The notes below the pieces were generated by a model that did not search any database, was not told the DNA's origin, and saw only the letters and a program-made list of their open reading frames with translations. The position numbers and the translations under genes were made by a program. Shown here piece after piece: positions 53,204 to 62,424 of a DNA stretch of 64,000 nucleotides (the stretch's first letter is position 1; every line of letters begins with the position of its first letter). Location: assembly GCF_900142965.1 (NCBI RefSeq), contig NZ_FRCQ01000003.1:186001-250000 (forward strand), written 5' to 3'. This DNA comes from Rhizobacter sp. OV335 (GTDB lineage: Bacteria > Pseudomonadota > Gammaproteobacteria > Burkholderiales > Burkholderiaceae_C).

Positions 53204-54196
53204 ATGAAGCCCGACTCGTCCCTGGTGCTCACCTCGCTCGTCAAGCGTTACGGCAACACCGTCGCCGTCGACGGCATCGACCTGACGATTCCCTCCGGCA
53301 GCTACTGCTGTTTGCTCGGACCCTCGGGCTGCGGCAAGACCTCGACGCTGCGCATGATCGCCGGCCATGAGCTCGCGAGCGACGGGCAGATCCTGCTCGG
53401 CGGCAAGTACATCACCTACAGCGCCGCCGCCGACCGCGGTACCGCGATGATGTTCCAGAGCTACGCGCTGTTCCCGCACCTGAGCGTGCTCGACAACGTC
53501 GCCTTCAGCTGGAAGATGCGCGGCAAGCCGCCGGCCGAGCGCCATGCGCGGGCGCGCGAGCTGCTCGCGCTGGTCGCGATGACGCCCTACCTCGCGCGCC
53601 TGCCGAGCGAGCTGTCCGGCGGCCAGCAGCAGCGCGTGGCGCTGGCGCGCGCGCTGATGACCGAGCCGCGCGTGCTGCTGCTCGACGAGCCGCTGTCGGC
53701 GCTCGATCCGTTCCTGCGCGTGCAGATGCGCGCCGAGCTGAAGCGCTGGCAGCAGGAGCTCGGCTTCACCTTCGTGCACGTGACCCATTCGCAGGAAGAG
53801 GCGATGGCGCTGGCCGACCAGGTGGTCGTGATGAACCAGGGCCGCATCGAGCAGACCGGTTCGCCGCGCGAGGTGTTCAACGCGCCGCGCAGCGAGTTCG
53901 TCGCACGTTTCATGGGTGCGCACAACGTGATCGCGTCGCCGGCCGGCGCGGTCGCGGTGCGTGCCGACCGCATGCGGCTGCAGCGCCATGCCGACACCGA
54001 CGGCCGTGCCGCCGCGGTGCGCGCCGTCGAATACCAGGGCACGTACGTGCAGGTGAGCCTGGCGCCGCAGGGCGAGGCGGCCGACGCGCAATGGACGGCC
54101 ACCGTCTCCGATGCCAGCTTCGACGCCGCGCCGTTCGCGCCCGGCGACACCGTCTACGTCAGCTGGGCCGCGCACGAGGCGCACGCGCTGGCTTGA
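53204..54196 (+). CDS. ABC transporter ATP-binding protein (PotA-like)
   Basis: The 330-residue protein has Walker A GPSGCGKTS, signature LSGGQQQRVALARAL, Walker B LLLDEPLSALDP, and a C-terminal TOBE-like regulatory domain (residues 250-330). This is the PotA/spermidine-putrescine type. It opens a four-gene transport operon (ATPase, binding protein, two permeases) followed by a GntR regulator. Substrate is inferred only from context: a nitrogen compound of the purine pathway. Confidence 0.93.
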   Translation: MKPDSSLVLTSLVKRYGNTVAVDGIDLTIPSGSYCCLLGPSGCGKTSTLRMIAGHELASDGQILLGGKYITYSAAADRGTAMMFQSYALFPHLSVLDNVAFSWKMRGKPPAERHARARELLALVAMTPYLARLPSELSGGQQQRVALARALMTEPRVLLLDEPLSALDPFLRVQMRAELKRWQQELGFTFVHVTHSQEEAMALADQVVVMNQGRIEQTGSPREVFNAPRSEFVARFMGAHNVIASPAGAVAVRADRMRLQRHADTDGRAAAVRAVEYQGTYVQVSLAPQGEAADAQWTATVSDASFDAAPFAPGDTVYVSWAAHEAHALA

Positions 54197-54234
54197 ACCG
54201 TTTCCGTTCCCACAAACACCCCGAGGAGCCTTCC

Positions 54235-55518
54235 ATGTCCGACCACAACGACTCGACCGCCACATCGGCCACACCGAAGCTCGGCCGCCGCACGCTGCTG
54301 AAGGGCGCGGCCGCCGCCGGCAGCGCGCTGGCCTTCCCGTTCGTGCATGCGCAAGAGAAGATCACGCTGCGCTACCTGGGCACCGCGGTGAACCAGGACA
54401 AGGCCATCGCCGACAAGTTCAAGGCCGACACCGGCATCGAGATCCAGTACATCCCGGTCACCACCGACGACGTGACCAAGCGCGCCGTCACCGCGCCGAA
54501 CTCGTTCGACCTGATCGACACCGAATACTTCTCGCTGAAGAAGATCCTGCCGACCGGCAACCTGCTGGGCATCGACACCAAGCGCATCAAGAACGCCGAC
54601 AAGATCACCACGCTGTTCACCAAGGGGGAGGTCGGCGGCAAGAAGGTCGGCGACCAGGGCACCGCGCCGAAGAAAGTGATGTACGTCGCGTCGCCGACCG
54701 CGAAGGACTTCGCGAAGGAGCCGACGCAGTTCATGACGCTGATCCCCACCGTCTACAACGCCGACACCTTGGGCATCCGCCCCGACCTGATCAAGCGCCC
54801 GATCGACAGCTGGAAGGAGCTCTTGAACCCCGAGTTCAAGGGCAAGGCCGCGATCCTGAACATCCCGTCGATCGGCATCATGGACGCCGCGATGGTGGTC
54901 GAGGCGGCGGGCCTCTACAAGTACCCCGACAAGGGGAACATGACGAAGAAGGAAATCGACCTGACGATCAAGACGCTGATCGAGGCGAAGAAGGCCGGCC
55001 AGTTCCGCGCGCTGTGGAAGGATTTCAACGAGAGCGTGAACCTGATGGCCTCGGGCGAGGTCGTGATCCAGTCGATGTGGTCGCCGGCCGTCACTGCCGT
55101 GCGCACCAAGGGCATCGCCTGCACCTTCCAGCCGTTGAAGGAAGGCTACCGCGCCTGGGCCGCCGGCTTCGGCGTGCCGAAGACGGTGAGCGGCAAGAAG
55201 GCCGATGCGGTCTACGAATTCATCAACTGGTTCCTCGACGGCTGGGCCGGCGCGTACCTGAACCGCCAGGGCTACTACAGCGCGGTGCTGGAGACCGCCA
55301 AGGCCAAGATGGAGGCCTACGAATGGGCCTACTGGATGGAAGGCAAGGCGGCTGCGCAGGACATCAAGTCGCCCAACGGTGACCTGCTGGCCAAGGCGGG
55401 GAGCGTGCGCGACGGCGGCAGCTACGAGACGCGCATGGGCGGCATAGCCTGCTGGAACGCGATCATGGACGAGAACGCGTACATGGTTCAGAAGTGGAAC
55501 GAGTTCGTCGCAGCCTGA
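54235..55518 (+). CDS. ABC substrate-binding protein (PotD-like, Tat-exported)
   Basis: The 427-residue precursor has a twin-arginine-like signal (GRRTLLKGAAAAGSALAFPF) and then a periplasmic binding fold of the PotD/extracellular type 1 group (ITLRYLGTAVNQDKAIADKFKADTGIEIQYIPV region). It is longer than the usual polyamine-binding proteins. ATG at 54235 follows GAGGAG. Use of the Tat route suggests export of a folded protein, uncommon for this class. Confidence 0.9.
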   Translation: MSDHNDSTATSATPKLGRRTLLKGAAAAGSALAFPFVHAQEKITLRYLGTAVNQDKAIADKFKADTGIEIQYIPVTTDDVTKRAVTAPNSFDLIDTEYFSLKKILPTGNLLGIDTKRIKNADKITTLFTKGEVGGKKVGDQGTAPKKVMYVASPTAKDFAKEPTQFMTLIPTVYNADTLGIRPDLIKRPIDSWKELLNPEFKGKAAILNIPSIGIMDAAMVVEAAGLYKYPDKGNMTKKEIDLTIKTLIEAKKAGQFRALWKDFNESVNLMASGEVVIQSMWSPAVTAVRTKGIACTFQPLKEGYRAWAAGFGVPKTVSGKKADAVYEFINWFLDGWAGAYLNRQGYYSAVLETAKAKMEAYEWAYWMEGKAAAQDIKSPNGDLLAKAGSVRDGGSYETRMGGIACWNAIMDENAYMVQKWNEFVAA

Positions 55519-55529
55519 GCTGAGCGCCC

Positions 55530-56387
55530 ATGAGCAGCACGAAGCCCCTTCGCGCCGCGGCCTGGCTACAGGCCGCGCCGTTCTCGCTGGTGTTCGTGCT
55601 GTTCCTCGTGCTGCCGCTGCTGCTGGTGGTGACGGTGAGCTTCTGGCGCGCCACCGACTACGAGCTGATCCCGGCCTTCACCGCGCAGAACTACCTCGAC
55701 GTCTTCAACGAGACCACGCTGCGGACCTATTTGTCGACGCTGAAGTTCTGCTTCCTCGTCTGGCTCGTCACGCTGCTGATCGGCTTCGCGGTGGCGTACT
55801 TCCTCGCGTTCCACGTGCGCTCGGTCGGTGCGCAGACGCTGCTGTTCATCGTCTGCACCGTGCCGTTCTGGACCTCCAACGTGATCCGCATGATCTCGTG
55901 GGTGCCGCTGCTCGGGCGCAACGGGCTGATCAACCAGGGGCTGCAGGCGGCCAACGTGATCGACTCGCCGATCGAGTGGCTGCTGTTCAGCGATTTCTCG
56001 GTGGTGCTCGCCTTCGTGCACCTGTACACGATGTTCATGATCGTGCCGATCTTCAACTCGATGATGCGCATCGACCGCGCGCTGATCGAGGCGGCACGCG
56101 ACTCGGGCGCGAGCGGCTGGCAGACGGTGTGGAACGTCGTCGTGCCGCTGAGCCGCACCGGCATCATCATCGGCTCGATCTTCGTCATCACGATCGTGAT
56201 GGGTGATTTCGTCACCATCGGCGTGATGGGCGGCCAGCAGATCGCCTCGGTCGGCAAGATCATCCAGGTGCAGACCTCGTACCTGCAGTTCCCGATGGCC
56301 GCGGCCAACGCGGTGATCCTGCTGGCGGTGGTGCTGATGATGATCTGGGGCCTGACCCGGCTCGTCGATATCCGCAAGCAGCTCTGA
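55530..56387 (+). CDS. ABC transporter permease (PotB-like)
   Basis: The 285-residue protein has six membrane segments and the cytoplasmic EAA loop LIEAARDSGASGWQTVWNVVVPLSRTGI. It is the first of two permeases of the PotABCD-type transporter, followed after 3 bp by the second. Confidence 0.93.
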   Translation: MSSTKPLRAAAWLQAAPFSLVFVLFLVLPLLLVVTVSFWRATDYELIPAFTAQNYLDVFNETTLRTYLSTLKFCFLVWLVTLLIGFAVAYFLAFHVRSVGAQTLLFIVCTVPFWTSNVIRMISWVPLLGRNGLINQGLQAANVIDSPIEWLLFSDFSVVLAFVHLYTMFMIVPIFNSMMRIDRALIEAARDSGASGWQTVWNVVVPLSRTGIIIGSIFVITIVMGDFVTIGVMGGQQIASVGKIIQVQTSYLQFPMAAANAVILLAVVLMMIWGLTRLVDIRKQL

Positions 56388-56390
56388 ACC

Positions 56391-57272
56391 ATGCACGCCG
56401 ACAAGCGCCCCCGCAGCTTCTACGCGCTCGCCGCGGTGTTCGGCGCCTTCGTGCTGTTCCTCTACGGCCCGATGATCACGATCTTCGTGCTGAGCTTCCA
56501 GGGGCCCGAGGGCGGGCTCACGTTCCCGATGCGCGGCGTCTCGCTGCACTGGTTCGCGAAGCTGTGGGAGGGCATGGGCGTGGTCGACATCGCGGCCGCG
56601 TTCCGGCGCTCGGTGGCGCTGGGCACCGTCGTGATGCTGCTGACGGTGCTGCTGTCGCTCGGTGCCGGCCTCGCGTTCCGCAAGAAGTTCTCCGGCTCGG
56701 GCGTGCTGTTCTACACCTCGGTCGCCAGCCTGATCATGCCGTCGATCGTCGTCTCGCTCGGCATCGGGCTGCAGTTCCGGCTGATCGACACCGCGCTGCG
56801 GGGCGTGCTGGAAAGCCTCGGCGCGACCGGCCTGCTGGAGAGCTACGGCACCGCGATGGGGCTGTACACCTCGGCGCTCGGCGCGCACATGACCTGGACG
56901 CTGCCGTTCGGGCTGCTGATCATGCTGGCCGTCTTCAACCGCTTCAACCCGGCCTTCGAGGAGGCGGCGTCCGACCTGGGCGCGACGCCGTGGCAGAGCT
57001 TCCGCCACGTGGTGCTGCCGCTGATCGCGCCGAGCCTGGTGGGGGTCGGCATGTTCGGCTTCACGCTGAGCTGGGACGAGATCGCGCGCACCTCGCAGGC
57101 GATCGGCGACGTCAACACGCTGCCGCTGGAGCTGCAGGGGCTGACGAGCACGGTGACCACGCCGGCGATCTATGCACTCGGCACCGTGACGACGGTGGTG
57201 TCGTTCGTGGTGATGGGTTGCACGCTGGCGCTGGTGAAGTGGCTCGGCAAGCGGCGCGGCGACCGACAATGA
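56391..57272 (+). CDS. ABC transporter permease (PotC-like)
   Basis: The 293-residue protein has six membrane segments and the EAA loop EEAASDLGATPWQSFRHVVLPLIAPSLVG. Its stop is 3 bp before the GntR gene, so regulator and transporter are cotranscribed. Confidence 0.93.
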   Translation: MHADKRPRSFYALAAVFGAFVLFLYGPMITIFVLSFQGPEGGLTFPMRGVSLHWFAKLWEGMGVVDIAAAFRRSVALGTVVMLLTVLLSLGAGLAFRKKFSGSGVLFYTSVASLIMPSIVVSLGIGLQFRLIDTALRGVLESLGATGLLESYGTAMGLYTSALGAHMTWTLPFGLLIMLAVFNRFNPAFEEAASDLGATPWQSFRHVVLPLIAPSLVGVGMFGFTLSWDEIARTSQAIGDVNTLPLELQGLTSTVTTPAIYALGTVTTVVSFVVMGCTLALVKWLGKRRGDRQ

Positions 57273-57275
57273 CGC

Positions 57276-57989
57276 ATGCCCGCTCGCCAGCTTCGCGTTG
57301 AAGATCCGCCGCCGCCCACGATGGCGGCCGACCGCGTCTACGACGCCATCTATGCCGCGGTGATCGACCACCGCCTCGCGCCCGGTTCGCGGCTGCGCGA
57401 GGAGGAGCTGGCGCAGACCTTCGCGGTGTCGCGCACGCTGGTGCGCCAGGCGCTGCACAAGCTCGCGCAGGACGGCGTGATCGTGCTGCGGCCGAACCGC
57501 GGCGCGCAGGTGCCCGAGCCGACGCGGCGCGACGGCGAGCATGTGTTCGATGCGCGGCGCGTGGTCGAGTGCGAGGTCGCGCGGCGGCTCGCGGGCAAGC
57601 TGAGCGCCGAGCAACTGGCCGAGCTGCGCCAGCTGGTCGAGGCCGAGGCGCGGGCGACGAAGTCGCAGAACAAGCAGGAGGCGATCCGGCTGTCGGGCGA
57701 GTTCCACCTGAAGCTCGCGCGGATGAGCGGCAACCCGATCTTCGTGCGGCTGCTCGAGGAATTGCTGCCGACCACCTCGCTGCTGATGGCGCTCTACAAG
57801 TCGCCCGGCGAGCCGATGTGTGTGGCGCACAGCCACCAGCAATTGCTGCAGGTGCTCGCCAAAGGGGCCGGCGCGGGCGCGTCGACCGAGATGCGGCGGC
57901 ACCTGAACGAGATCGAGCGCTCGTTGTCGCAGCCGGTGGCGAAGGTGGTGCCGGCGTTGCGGGACGTGTTCAAGGGATATCGCGCGTAG
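57276..57989 (+). CDS. GntR-family regulator (FCD type), paralogue of the one at 43305
   Basis: The 237-residue protein has the GntR winged helix at about residues 15-85 (RLREEELAQTFAVSRTLVRQALHKLAQ) and an FCD domain (SGEFHLKLARMSGNP and the histidine-bearing CVAHSHQQLLQVL). It is clearly related to the regulator at 43305. Being last in the transporter operon, it probably represses its own operon through the palindromes at 52955 and 53183. It ends before a palindromic repeat. Confidence 0.92.
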   Translation: MPARQLRVEDPPPPTMAADRVYDAIYAAVIDHRLAPGSRLREEELAQTFAVSRTLVRQALHKLAQDGVIVLRPNRGAQVPEPTRRDGEHVFDARRVVECEVARRLAGKLSAEQLAELRQLVEAEARATKSQNKQEAIRLSGEFHLKLARMSGNPIFVRLLEELLPTTSLLMALYKSPGEPMCVAHSHQQLLQVLAKGAGAGASTEMRRHLNEIERSLSQPVAKVVPALRDVFKGYRA

Positions 57990-57998
57990 GTCTGCCAC

Positions 57999-58166
57999 CC
58001 GTTCGCCCTGAGCAGGGACCGAGCTTGTCGAGGGCCCGTCCGTCGAAGGGTTGTGCCCGACGCGCGCATGGCCTTCGACAAGCTCAGTCCGACCCCTTCG
58101 ACAGGCTCAGGTCCTTCGACGGGCTCAGGATGATCGGGCCCTTCGACAGGCTCAGGGCGAACGGGG
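57999..58166. repeat. Palindromic intergenic repeat, copy 3 (between convergent genes)
   Basis: The longest copy: it opens CCGTTCGCCCTGAGC and ends GCTCAGGGCGAACGG, with four internal units of the form CTTCGACAGGCTCAGG or its variants. Its first 55 bases are almost identical to copy 1 at 26500. It fills the whole space between the GntR gene and the convergent MBL-fold gene. Confidence 0.9.
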
Positions 58167-58168
58167 TC

Positions 58169-59245
58169 TCAGAGGCACGCGAAGCGGTACACCCCCGCCC
58201 CATCCACCGACCGCACCAGCTTCCCCGCCAGCCACAGCGCATGCAGGTGCGCGATCGATTCCCCCATCGCGAACGTCGTCTGGTGCAGATCGAGCTTGCG
58301 CGTGAACAGCACCGTCAGCAGGTCGGCCGCGCTCTGCGGTGATTTCGCGCAGGCATCCATCACATCGGCAAACCGCTCGTCGTGGTGCGTCACCAGCTGC
58401 TGGATGCGCGTGTGCATGCCGCGGAACGGCCGGCCGTGCGACGGCAGCACCAGCGTGTCGGCCGGCAGCGCGTTGAAGCGCTGGATCGACGCCAGGTACA
58501 GCGGCAGCGGATCGGCCTCGGGCTCCAGGTCGATCACGCTGACGTTGGTCGAGATGCGCGGCAGCAGCATGTCGCCCGAGATCAGCACGCCGAGCTCGGC
58601 GCAGTACAGCGACATGTGCTCCGGCGCATGCCCGTAGCCCGAGATGCACTGCCAGCCGCGCCCGCCGATGCTGATCACCATGCCGTCGAGCAGGCGCCGG
58701 AACGCGGTGGGCACCTGCGGCACCATCGTCGCGTAGTAGTTGCTGCGCGCCCTGATCTTGGCCACCGCCTCCGGGTCGGTCAGCCCGTGGCTGGCCATGA
58801 ACGCCGCCGCCGCCTCGCCGCCGAAGCCGGTGGTGGAGGTGCTGGCCAGCCGCGCCGCGTTGTAGTCGGTCGCGCTGATCCACAGCCGCACGTTCCAGCG
58901 CTCGGTCAGCCAGTGCGCCAGCCCCATGTGGTCCGGGTGCATGTGCGTCACGATCACCCGCAGCACCGGCAGGCCCTGCAGCTCGGTCTCGAAGACCTGC
59001 TCCCAGGCGGCGCGGGTCGCGTCGTTGGTGATGCCGCAGTCGACGATCGTCCAGCCGGCGCGGCCGTCGAGCTCGTCGCGCAGCAGCCAGAGGTTGATGT
59101 GGTCCAGCGCGAACGGCAGCTGCATGCGCAGCCAGCGCACGCCGGGCGCCACCTCCAGCGTCCTGCCTGTCTCGGGCAGGCTCTCGCCCAGCGGGTACTG
59201 CAGCGCTCGCTCGAGCTCGTTCATCGGCTTGGTGGTGGTTGTCAT
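58169..59245 (-). CDS. MBL-fold metallohydrolase
   Basis: The 358-residue protein has the metallo-beta-lactamase motif THMHPDHMG, an aspartate in VDCGI, the downstream histidine in SGYGHAPEHM and the aspartate in LISGDMLLP. The extra C-terminal domain (residues 280-358) is a winged-helix-like segment seen in many MBL hydrolases of this size. It is divergent from the LiuR regulator and shares its operator region, so it may belong to the leucine-degradation regulon. A thioesterase-like or lactonase role cannot be resolved from sequence. Confidence 0.87.
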   Translation of the reverse strand: MTTTTKPMNELERALQYPLGESLPETGRTLEVAPGVRWLRMQLPFALDHINLWLLRDELDGRAGWTIVDCGITNDATRAAWEQVFETELQGLPVLRVIVTHMHPDHMGLAHWLTERWNVRLWISATDYNAARLASTSTTGFGGEAAAAFMASHGLTDPEAVAKIRARSNYYATMVPQVPTAFRRLLDGMVISIGGRGWQCISGYGHAPEHMSLYCAELGVLISGDMLLPRISTNVSVIDLEPEADPLPLYLASIQRFNALPADTLVLPSHGRPFRGMHTRIQQLVTHHDERFADVMDACAKSPQSAADLLTVLFTRKLDLHQTTFAMGESIAHLHALWLAGKLVRSVDGAGVYRFACL

Positions 59246-59259
59246 GAGGGCAGCTACAC

Positions 59260-59275
59260 TTTACGTATACGTCAA
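59260..59275. promoter_or_regulatory. Predicted LiuR operator
   Basis: TTTACGTATACGTCAA is a near-palindrome around ACGTATACGT, matching the general form of the MerR-type LiuR box. It lies in the 50-bp spacer between the divergent MBL-fold and LiuR genes and would control both. Confidence 0.75.
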
Positions 59276-59295
59276 TCAGCCGATTCTAGGTTTTC

Positions 59296-59715
59296 ATGCC
59301 GCACGCTGCTGTCGCCGAGGTGCCTGCCACCTCGTCCCTCCCGGGAATCACCTACACGATCAGCGAACTCGCGCGCGAATTCGACCTGACGACGCGCGCG
59401 ATCCGCTTCTACGAGGACTGCGGGCTGCTGTCGCCGCAGCGCGCCGGCCGCAACCGCATCTACACCGCGCGCGACCGCACGCGGCTGAAGCTGACGCTGC
59501 GCGGCAAGCGGCTCGGGCTCACGCTGTCCGAGGTGAAGGAGCTGGTCGACATGTACGAGTCGCCGCGCGACACGCAGGCCCAGCTGAAGAAGTTCCTCAC
59601 GGTGCTGGCGCTGCACCGCCAGCAGCTGGAGCAGCAGATGGCCGACCTGCACGTCACGCTCGACGAGGTGCGCACGCACGAGAAAGAGGCGAAGCGGCTG
59701 CTGAATTCGCCCTGA
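59296..59715 (+). CDS. liuR: MerR-family regulator of branched-chain amino acid degradation (LiuR-like)
   Basis: The 139-residue protein has the MerR winged helix ([37 protein letters not shown] region) and a coiled-coil C-terminus without metal-binding cysteines, as in LiuR. It lies 34 bp before isovaleryl-CoA dehydrogenase, the usual LiuR target. ATG at 59296 gives a 15-residue leader; the helix starts near residue 18. Confidence 0.87.
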   Translation: MPHAAVAEVPATSSLPGITYTISELAREFDLTTRAIRFYEDCGLLSPQRAGRNRIYTARDRTRLKLTLRGKRLGLTLSEVKELVDMYESPRDTQAQLKKFLTVLALHRQQLEQQMADLHVTLDEVRTHEKEAKRLLNSP

Positions 59716-59749
59716 CACGTTTCATCCCGAAAACCGACGGAGACACCCC

Positions 59750-60928
59750 ATGAACCTGCCCGGACTCGACTTCCAGCTCGGCGAAGACATCGATGCGCTG
59801 CGCGACACCGTGCGCGCCTTTGCCGAGGCCGAGATCGCCCCGCGCGCTGCCGAGATCGACCGCAGCGACCAGTTCCCGATGGACCTGTGGCGCAAGATGG
59901 GCGAGCTCGGCGTGCTCGGCGTCACCGTCAGCGAGGAGTACGGCGGCGCGAACATGGGCTACCTCGCCCACATGATCGCGATGGAAGAGATCAGCCGCGC
60001 GTCGGCCAGCGTCGGCCTGAGCTACGGCGCGCACAGCAACCTGTGCGTGAACCAGATCAAGCGCAACGGCAGCGAGGCGCAGAAGCGCAAGTACCTGCCG
60101 AAGCTGATCAGCGGCGAGCACGTCGGCGCGCTCGCGATGAGCGAGCCGGGCGCCGGCTCCGACGTGATCAGCATGAAGCTGAAGGCCGAAGACAAGGGCA
60201 GCCACTACCTGCTCAACGGCACCAAGATGTGGATCACCAACGGCCCCGACGCCGACACGATGGTGGTCTATGCGAAGACCGAACCCCAGCTCGGCGCGCG
60301 CGGCGTCACGGCCTTCATCGTCGAGAAGGGCATGGCGGGTTTCAGCACCGCGCAGAAGCTCGACAAGCTCGGCATGCGCGGCTCGCACACCGGCGAGATG
60401 GTGTTCCAGAACGTCGAGGTGCCGGCCGCCAACGTGCTGGGCAACCTGAACGGCGGCGCCAAGGTGCTGATGAGCGGGCTCGACTACGAGCGCGCGGTGC
60501 TCGCCGCCGGGCCGATCGGCATCATGCAGTCGGTGATGGACAACGTGGTGCCGTACATCCACGACCGCAAGCAGTTCGGCCAGAGCATCGGCGAGTTCCA
60601 GCTGATCCAGGGCAAGGTCGCCGACATGTACACCGTGCTGCAGGCCGGGCGTGCCTTCTGCTACACCGTGGGCAAGAACCTCGATGCGCTCGGCGTGGAG
60701 CATGTGCGCCAGGTGCGCAAGGATTGCGCGAGCGTGATCCTGTGGTGCGCCGAGAAGGCCACCTGGATGGCCGGCGAGGGCGTGCAGATCTTCGGCGGCA
60801 ACGGCTACATCAACGAGTACCCGCTCGGCCGTCTCTGGCGTGACGCGAAGCTCTACGAAATCGGCGCGGGCACGTCGGAGATCCGGCGGATGCTGATCGG
60901 GCGCGAGTTGTTCGCCGAAACGATGTGA
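59750..60928 (+). CDS. liuA: Isovaleryl-CoA dehydrogenase
   Basis: This FAD-dependent acyl-CoA dehydrogenase oxidises isovaleryl-CoA to 3-methylcrotonyl-CoA in leucine degradation. The 392-residue protein has the family motifs [16 protein letters not shown] and the C-terminal [40 protein letters not shown] region. The catalytic base is E247 in [13 protein letters not shown], the helix-G position that separates isovaleryl-CoA dehydrogenases from other members. Placed behind liuR. The remaining liu genes (methylcrotonyl-CoA carboxylase and so on) are not in the window. Confidence 0.95.
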   Translation: MNLPGLDFQLGEDIDALRDTVRAFAEAEIAPRAAEIDRSDQFPMDLWRKMGELGVLGVTVSEEYGGANMGYLAHMIAMEEISRASASVGLSYGAHSNLCVNQIKRNGSEAQKRKYLPKLISGEHVGALAMSEPGAGSDVISMKLKAEDKGSHYLLNGTKMWITNGPDADTMVVYAKTEPQLGARGVTAFIVEKGMAGFSTAQKLDKLGMRGSHTGEMVFQNVEVPAANVLGNLNGGAKVLMSGLDYERAVLAAGPIGIMQSVMDNVVPYIHDRKQFGQSIGEFQLIQGKVADMYTVLQAGRAFCYTVGKNLDALGVEHVRQVRKDCASVILWCAEKATWMAGEGVQIFGGNGYINEYPLGRLWRDAKLYEIGAGTSEIRRMLIGRELFAETM

Positions 60929-61139
60929 ATATGCTGTGCCGCACCGGTTCGCCCCCATTTCCTGACGGCTTTTTGACAGCTTCGGGCGAATATCGCGCGG
61001 CACCAAAAAAGCAAGAAAAATCTTCGCGCAGCAGTTCACATCGGCTTGCAATTGAATCGCGAAATGAGTAGGGATATCCCGGCCCATCTTTCTAAGATGC
61101 TGTCCATACGGCGCCGTTCGCGCCATACCGGACCATCTG

Positions 61140-62297
61140 ATGTATACCAAACCGACTTCCGCTGTGCAGCGCTTCCGTCTGCACGCGCTGGCCGTCACCG
61201 GCCTGTTGGCCGCCACGCTGGCCTTCCCGTTCGCGGCGCTGGCCGCCGAGCCGATCGTGATCGGCCAGGTCGCGCCGTTCAGCGGCCCGCAGGCCGTCAC
61301 CGGCAAGGCGATGAATGCCGGCGCGAAGCTGTACTTCGATGCGGTGAACCTGAAGGGCGGCGTGCGCGGCCGGCCGATCAAGCTGGTGACGCGCGACGAC
61401 GCGCAGAAGCCCGAGGACAGCGTGCGCCTGACGCGCGAGCTGATCGCCGCCGAGGCGCCGGTCGCGATGATCAGCACGGTAGGCACCGCCAACCTGGAGG
61501 CGCTGGCCAAGGACGGCGTCTACACGCAGACCAAGACCTCGCTGGTCGGCGCGGTGTCGGGTGCGGCCACGGTCGTCAAGGCGCCGGGCATGCACATCGT
61601 GAAGGCGAGCTACCACGACGAGGTGGGCCGCCTGTTCGACCAGCTGTCGCACGTCGGTGTGAAGCGCGTGGGCCTGGTCTACCAGGACGACGGCCTGGGC
61701 AAGGACGTGCTGGCCGGTGCGCAGATCGCCGCGCAGGCGCATGGCATCGAACTCGCGGTGACGAGCGGCTACCCGCGCAACACGATCCAGGTCGAGAAGT
61801 CGGTCGCCGAGATCATCGACTCGAAGGTGCAGGTGGTGTTCCTCGGCGCGACGACCGCGGCCGGCATCGAGTTCGTCAAGCAGTACGCCGCCAAGGGCGG
61901 CCAGGGCATCCTGTACGGCATGTCGATCATCGACACCGATGCGCTGCTGAAGGCGCTCGGCCCGGAGCGTGCGCGTGGCTACGCGTTCTCGGTGGTGCTG
62001 CCGCTGCCGCAGCAGAGCAACCTCGCGGTCGTGCGCGAGTACATGCAGCTGAAGGCCGCGTCGAACAACCCGGACCTGTCGGCCCGTTCGATCGAAGGCT
62101 TCATCGCCGCGAAGGCGCTGGTCAAAGTGCTGGAGACCACCAACTCGCTGACGCCGGCCGGCGTGACCGCTGCGCTGAACGCGGCCAACGCGATCGACGT
62201 TGGCGGCTACACGCTCGACTTCAGCCTGAACGACAAGCCGGGTTCGCACTACGTGAACTTCGCGATGTTCGGCGCGAACGGCAAGATCCTCAACTGA
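61140..62297 (+). CDS. Branched-chain amino acid-type ABC substrate-binding protein (LivK-like)
   Basis: The 385-residue precursor has a signal peptide (LLAATLAFPFAALAAE) and a type I periplasmic-binding fold with PIVIGQVAPFSGPQAVTGKAMNAGAKLYFD at the N-terminus and RDDAQKPEDSVRLTRELIA. No cognate permease or ATPase lies beside it, so it works with a distant transporter or as a sensor. It is 211 bp downstream of isovaleryl-CoA dehydrogenase, in line with a branched-chain amino acid theme. Confidence 0.9.
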   Translation: MYTKPTSAVQRFRLHALAVTGLLAATLAFPFAALAAEPIVIGQVAPFSGPQAVTGKAMNAGAKLYFDAVNLKGGVRGRPIKLVTRDDAQKPEDSVRLTRELIAAEAPVAMISTVGTANLEALAKDGVYTQTKTSLVGAVSGAATVVKAPGMHIVKASYHDEVGRLFDQLSHVGVKRVGLVYQDDGLGKDVLAGAQIAAQAHGIELAVTSGYPRNTIQVEKSVAEIIDSKVQVVFLGATTAAGIEFVKQYAAKGGQGILYGMSIIDTDALLKALGPERARGYAFSVVLPLPQQSNLAVVREYMQLKAASNNPDLSARSIEGFIAAKALVKVLETTNSLTPAGVTAALNAANAIDVGGYTLDFSLNDKPGSHYVNFAMFGANGKILN

Positions 62298-62305
62298 TTC
62301 CCCGG

Positions 62306-62339
62306 GCGTCCCTGCCCCGCGGGAGCGGAGGCGGGACGC
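62306..62339 (+). terminator. Hairpin after the LivK-like gene
   Basis: GCGTCCC (62306-62312) and GGGACGC (62333-62339) are perfect inverted arms around a GC-rich 20-nt loop, nine bases after the stop codon. There is no T-run, so it would be a stabilising 3' structure or a weak terminator. Confidence 0.5.
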
Positions 62340-62424
62340 TCCTGTCCGGGCACGTCGGATCGGTCCGCGTGCAGCCTGGGGATGGATGCGTAAACTGCGT
62401 CCGTCTTCGCTGCACTGCAACATC

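Noticed and set aside
55566-57998. An 810-codon minus-strand frame over the PotBC-like permeases and GntR gene
   Set aside because: Composition is His/Arg/Gln rich and mirrors the plus-strand membrane proteins; no family features.
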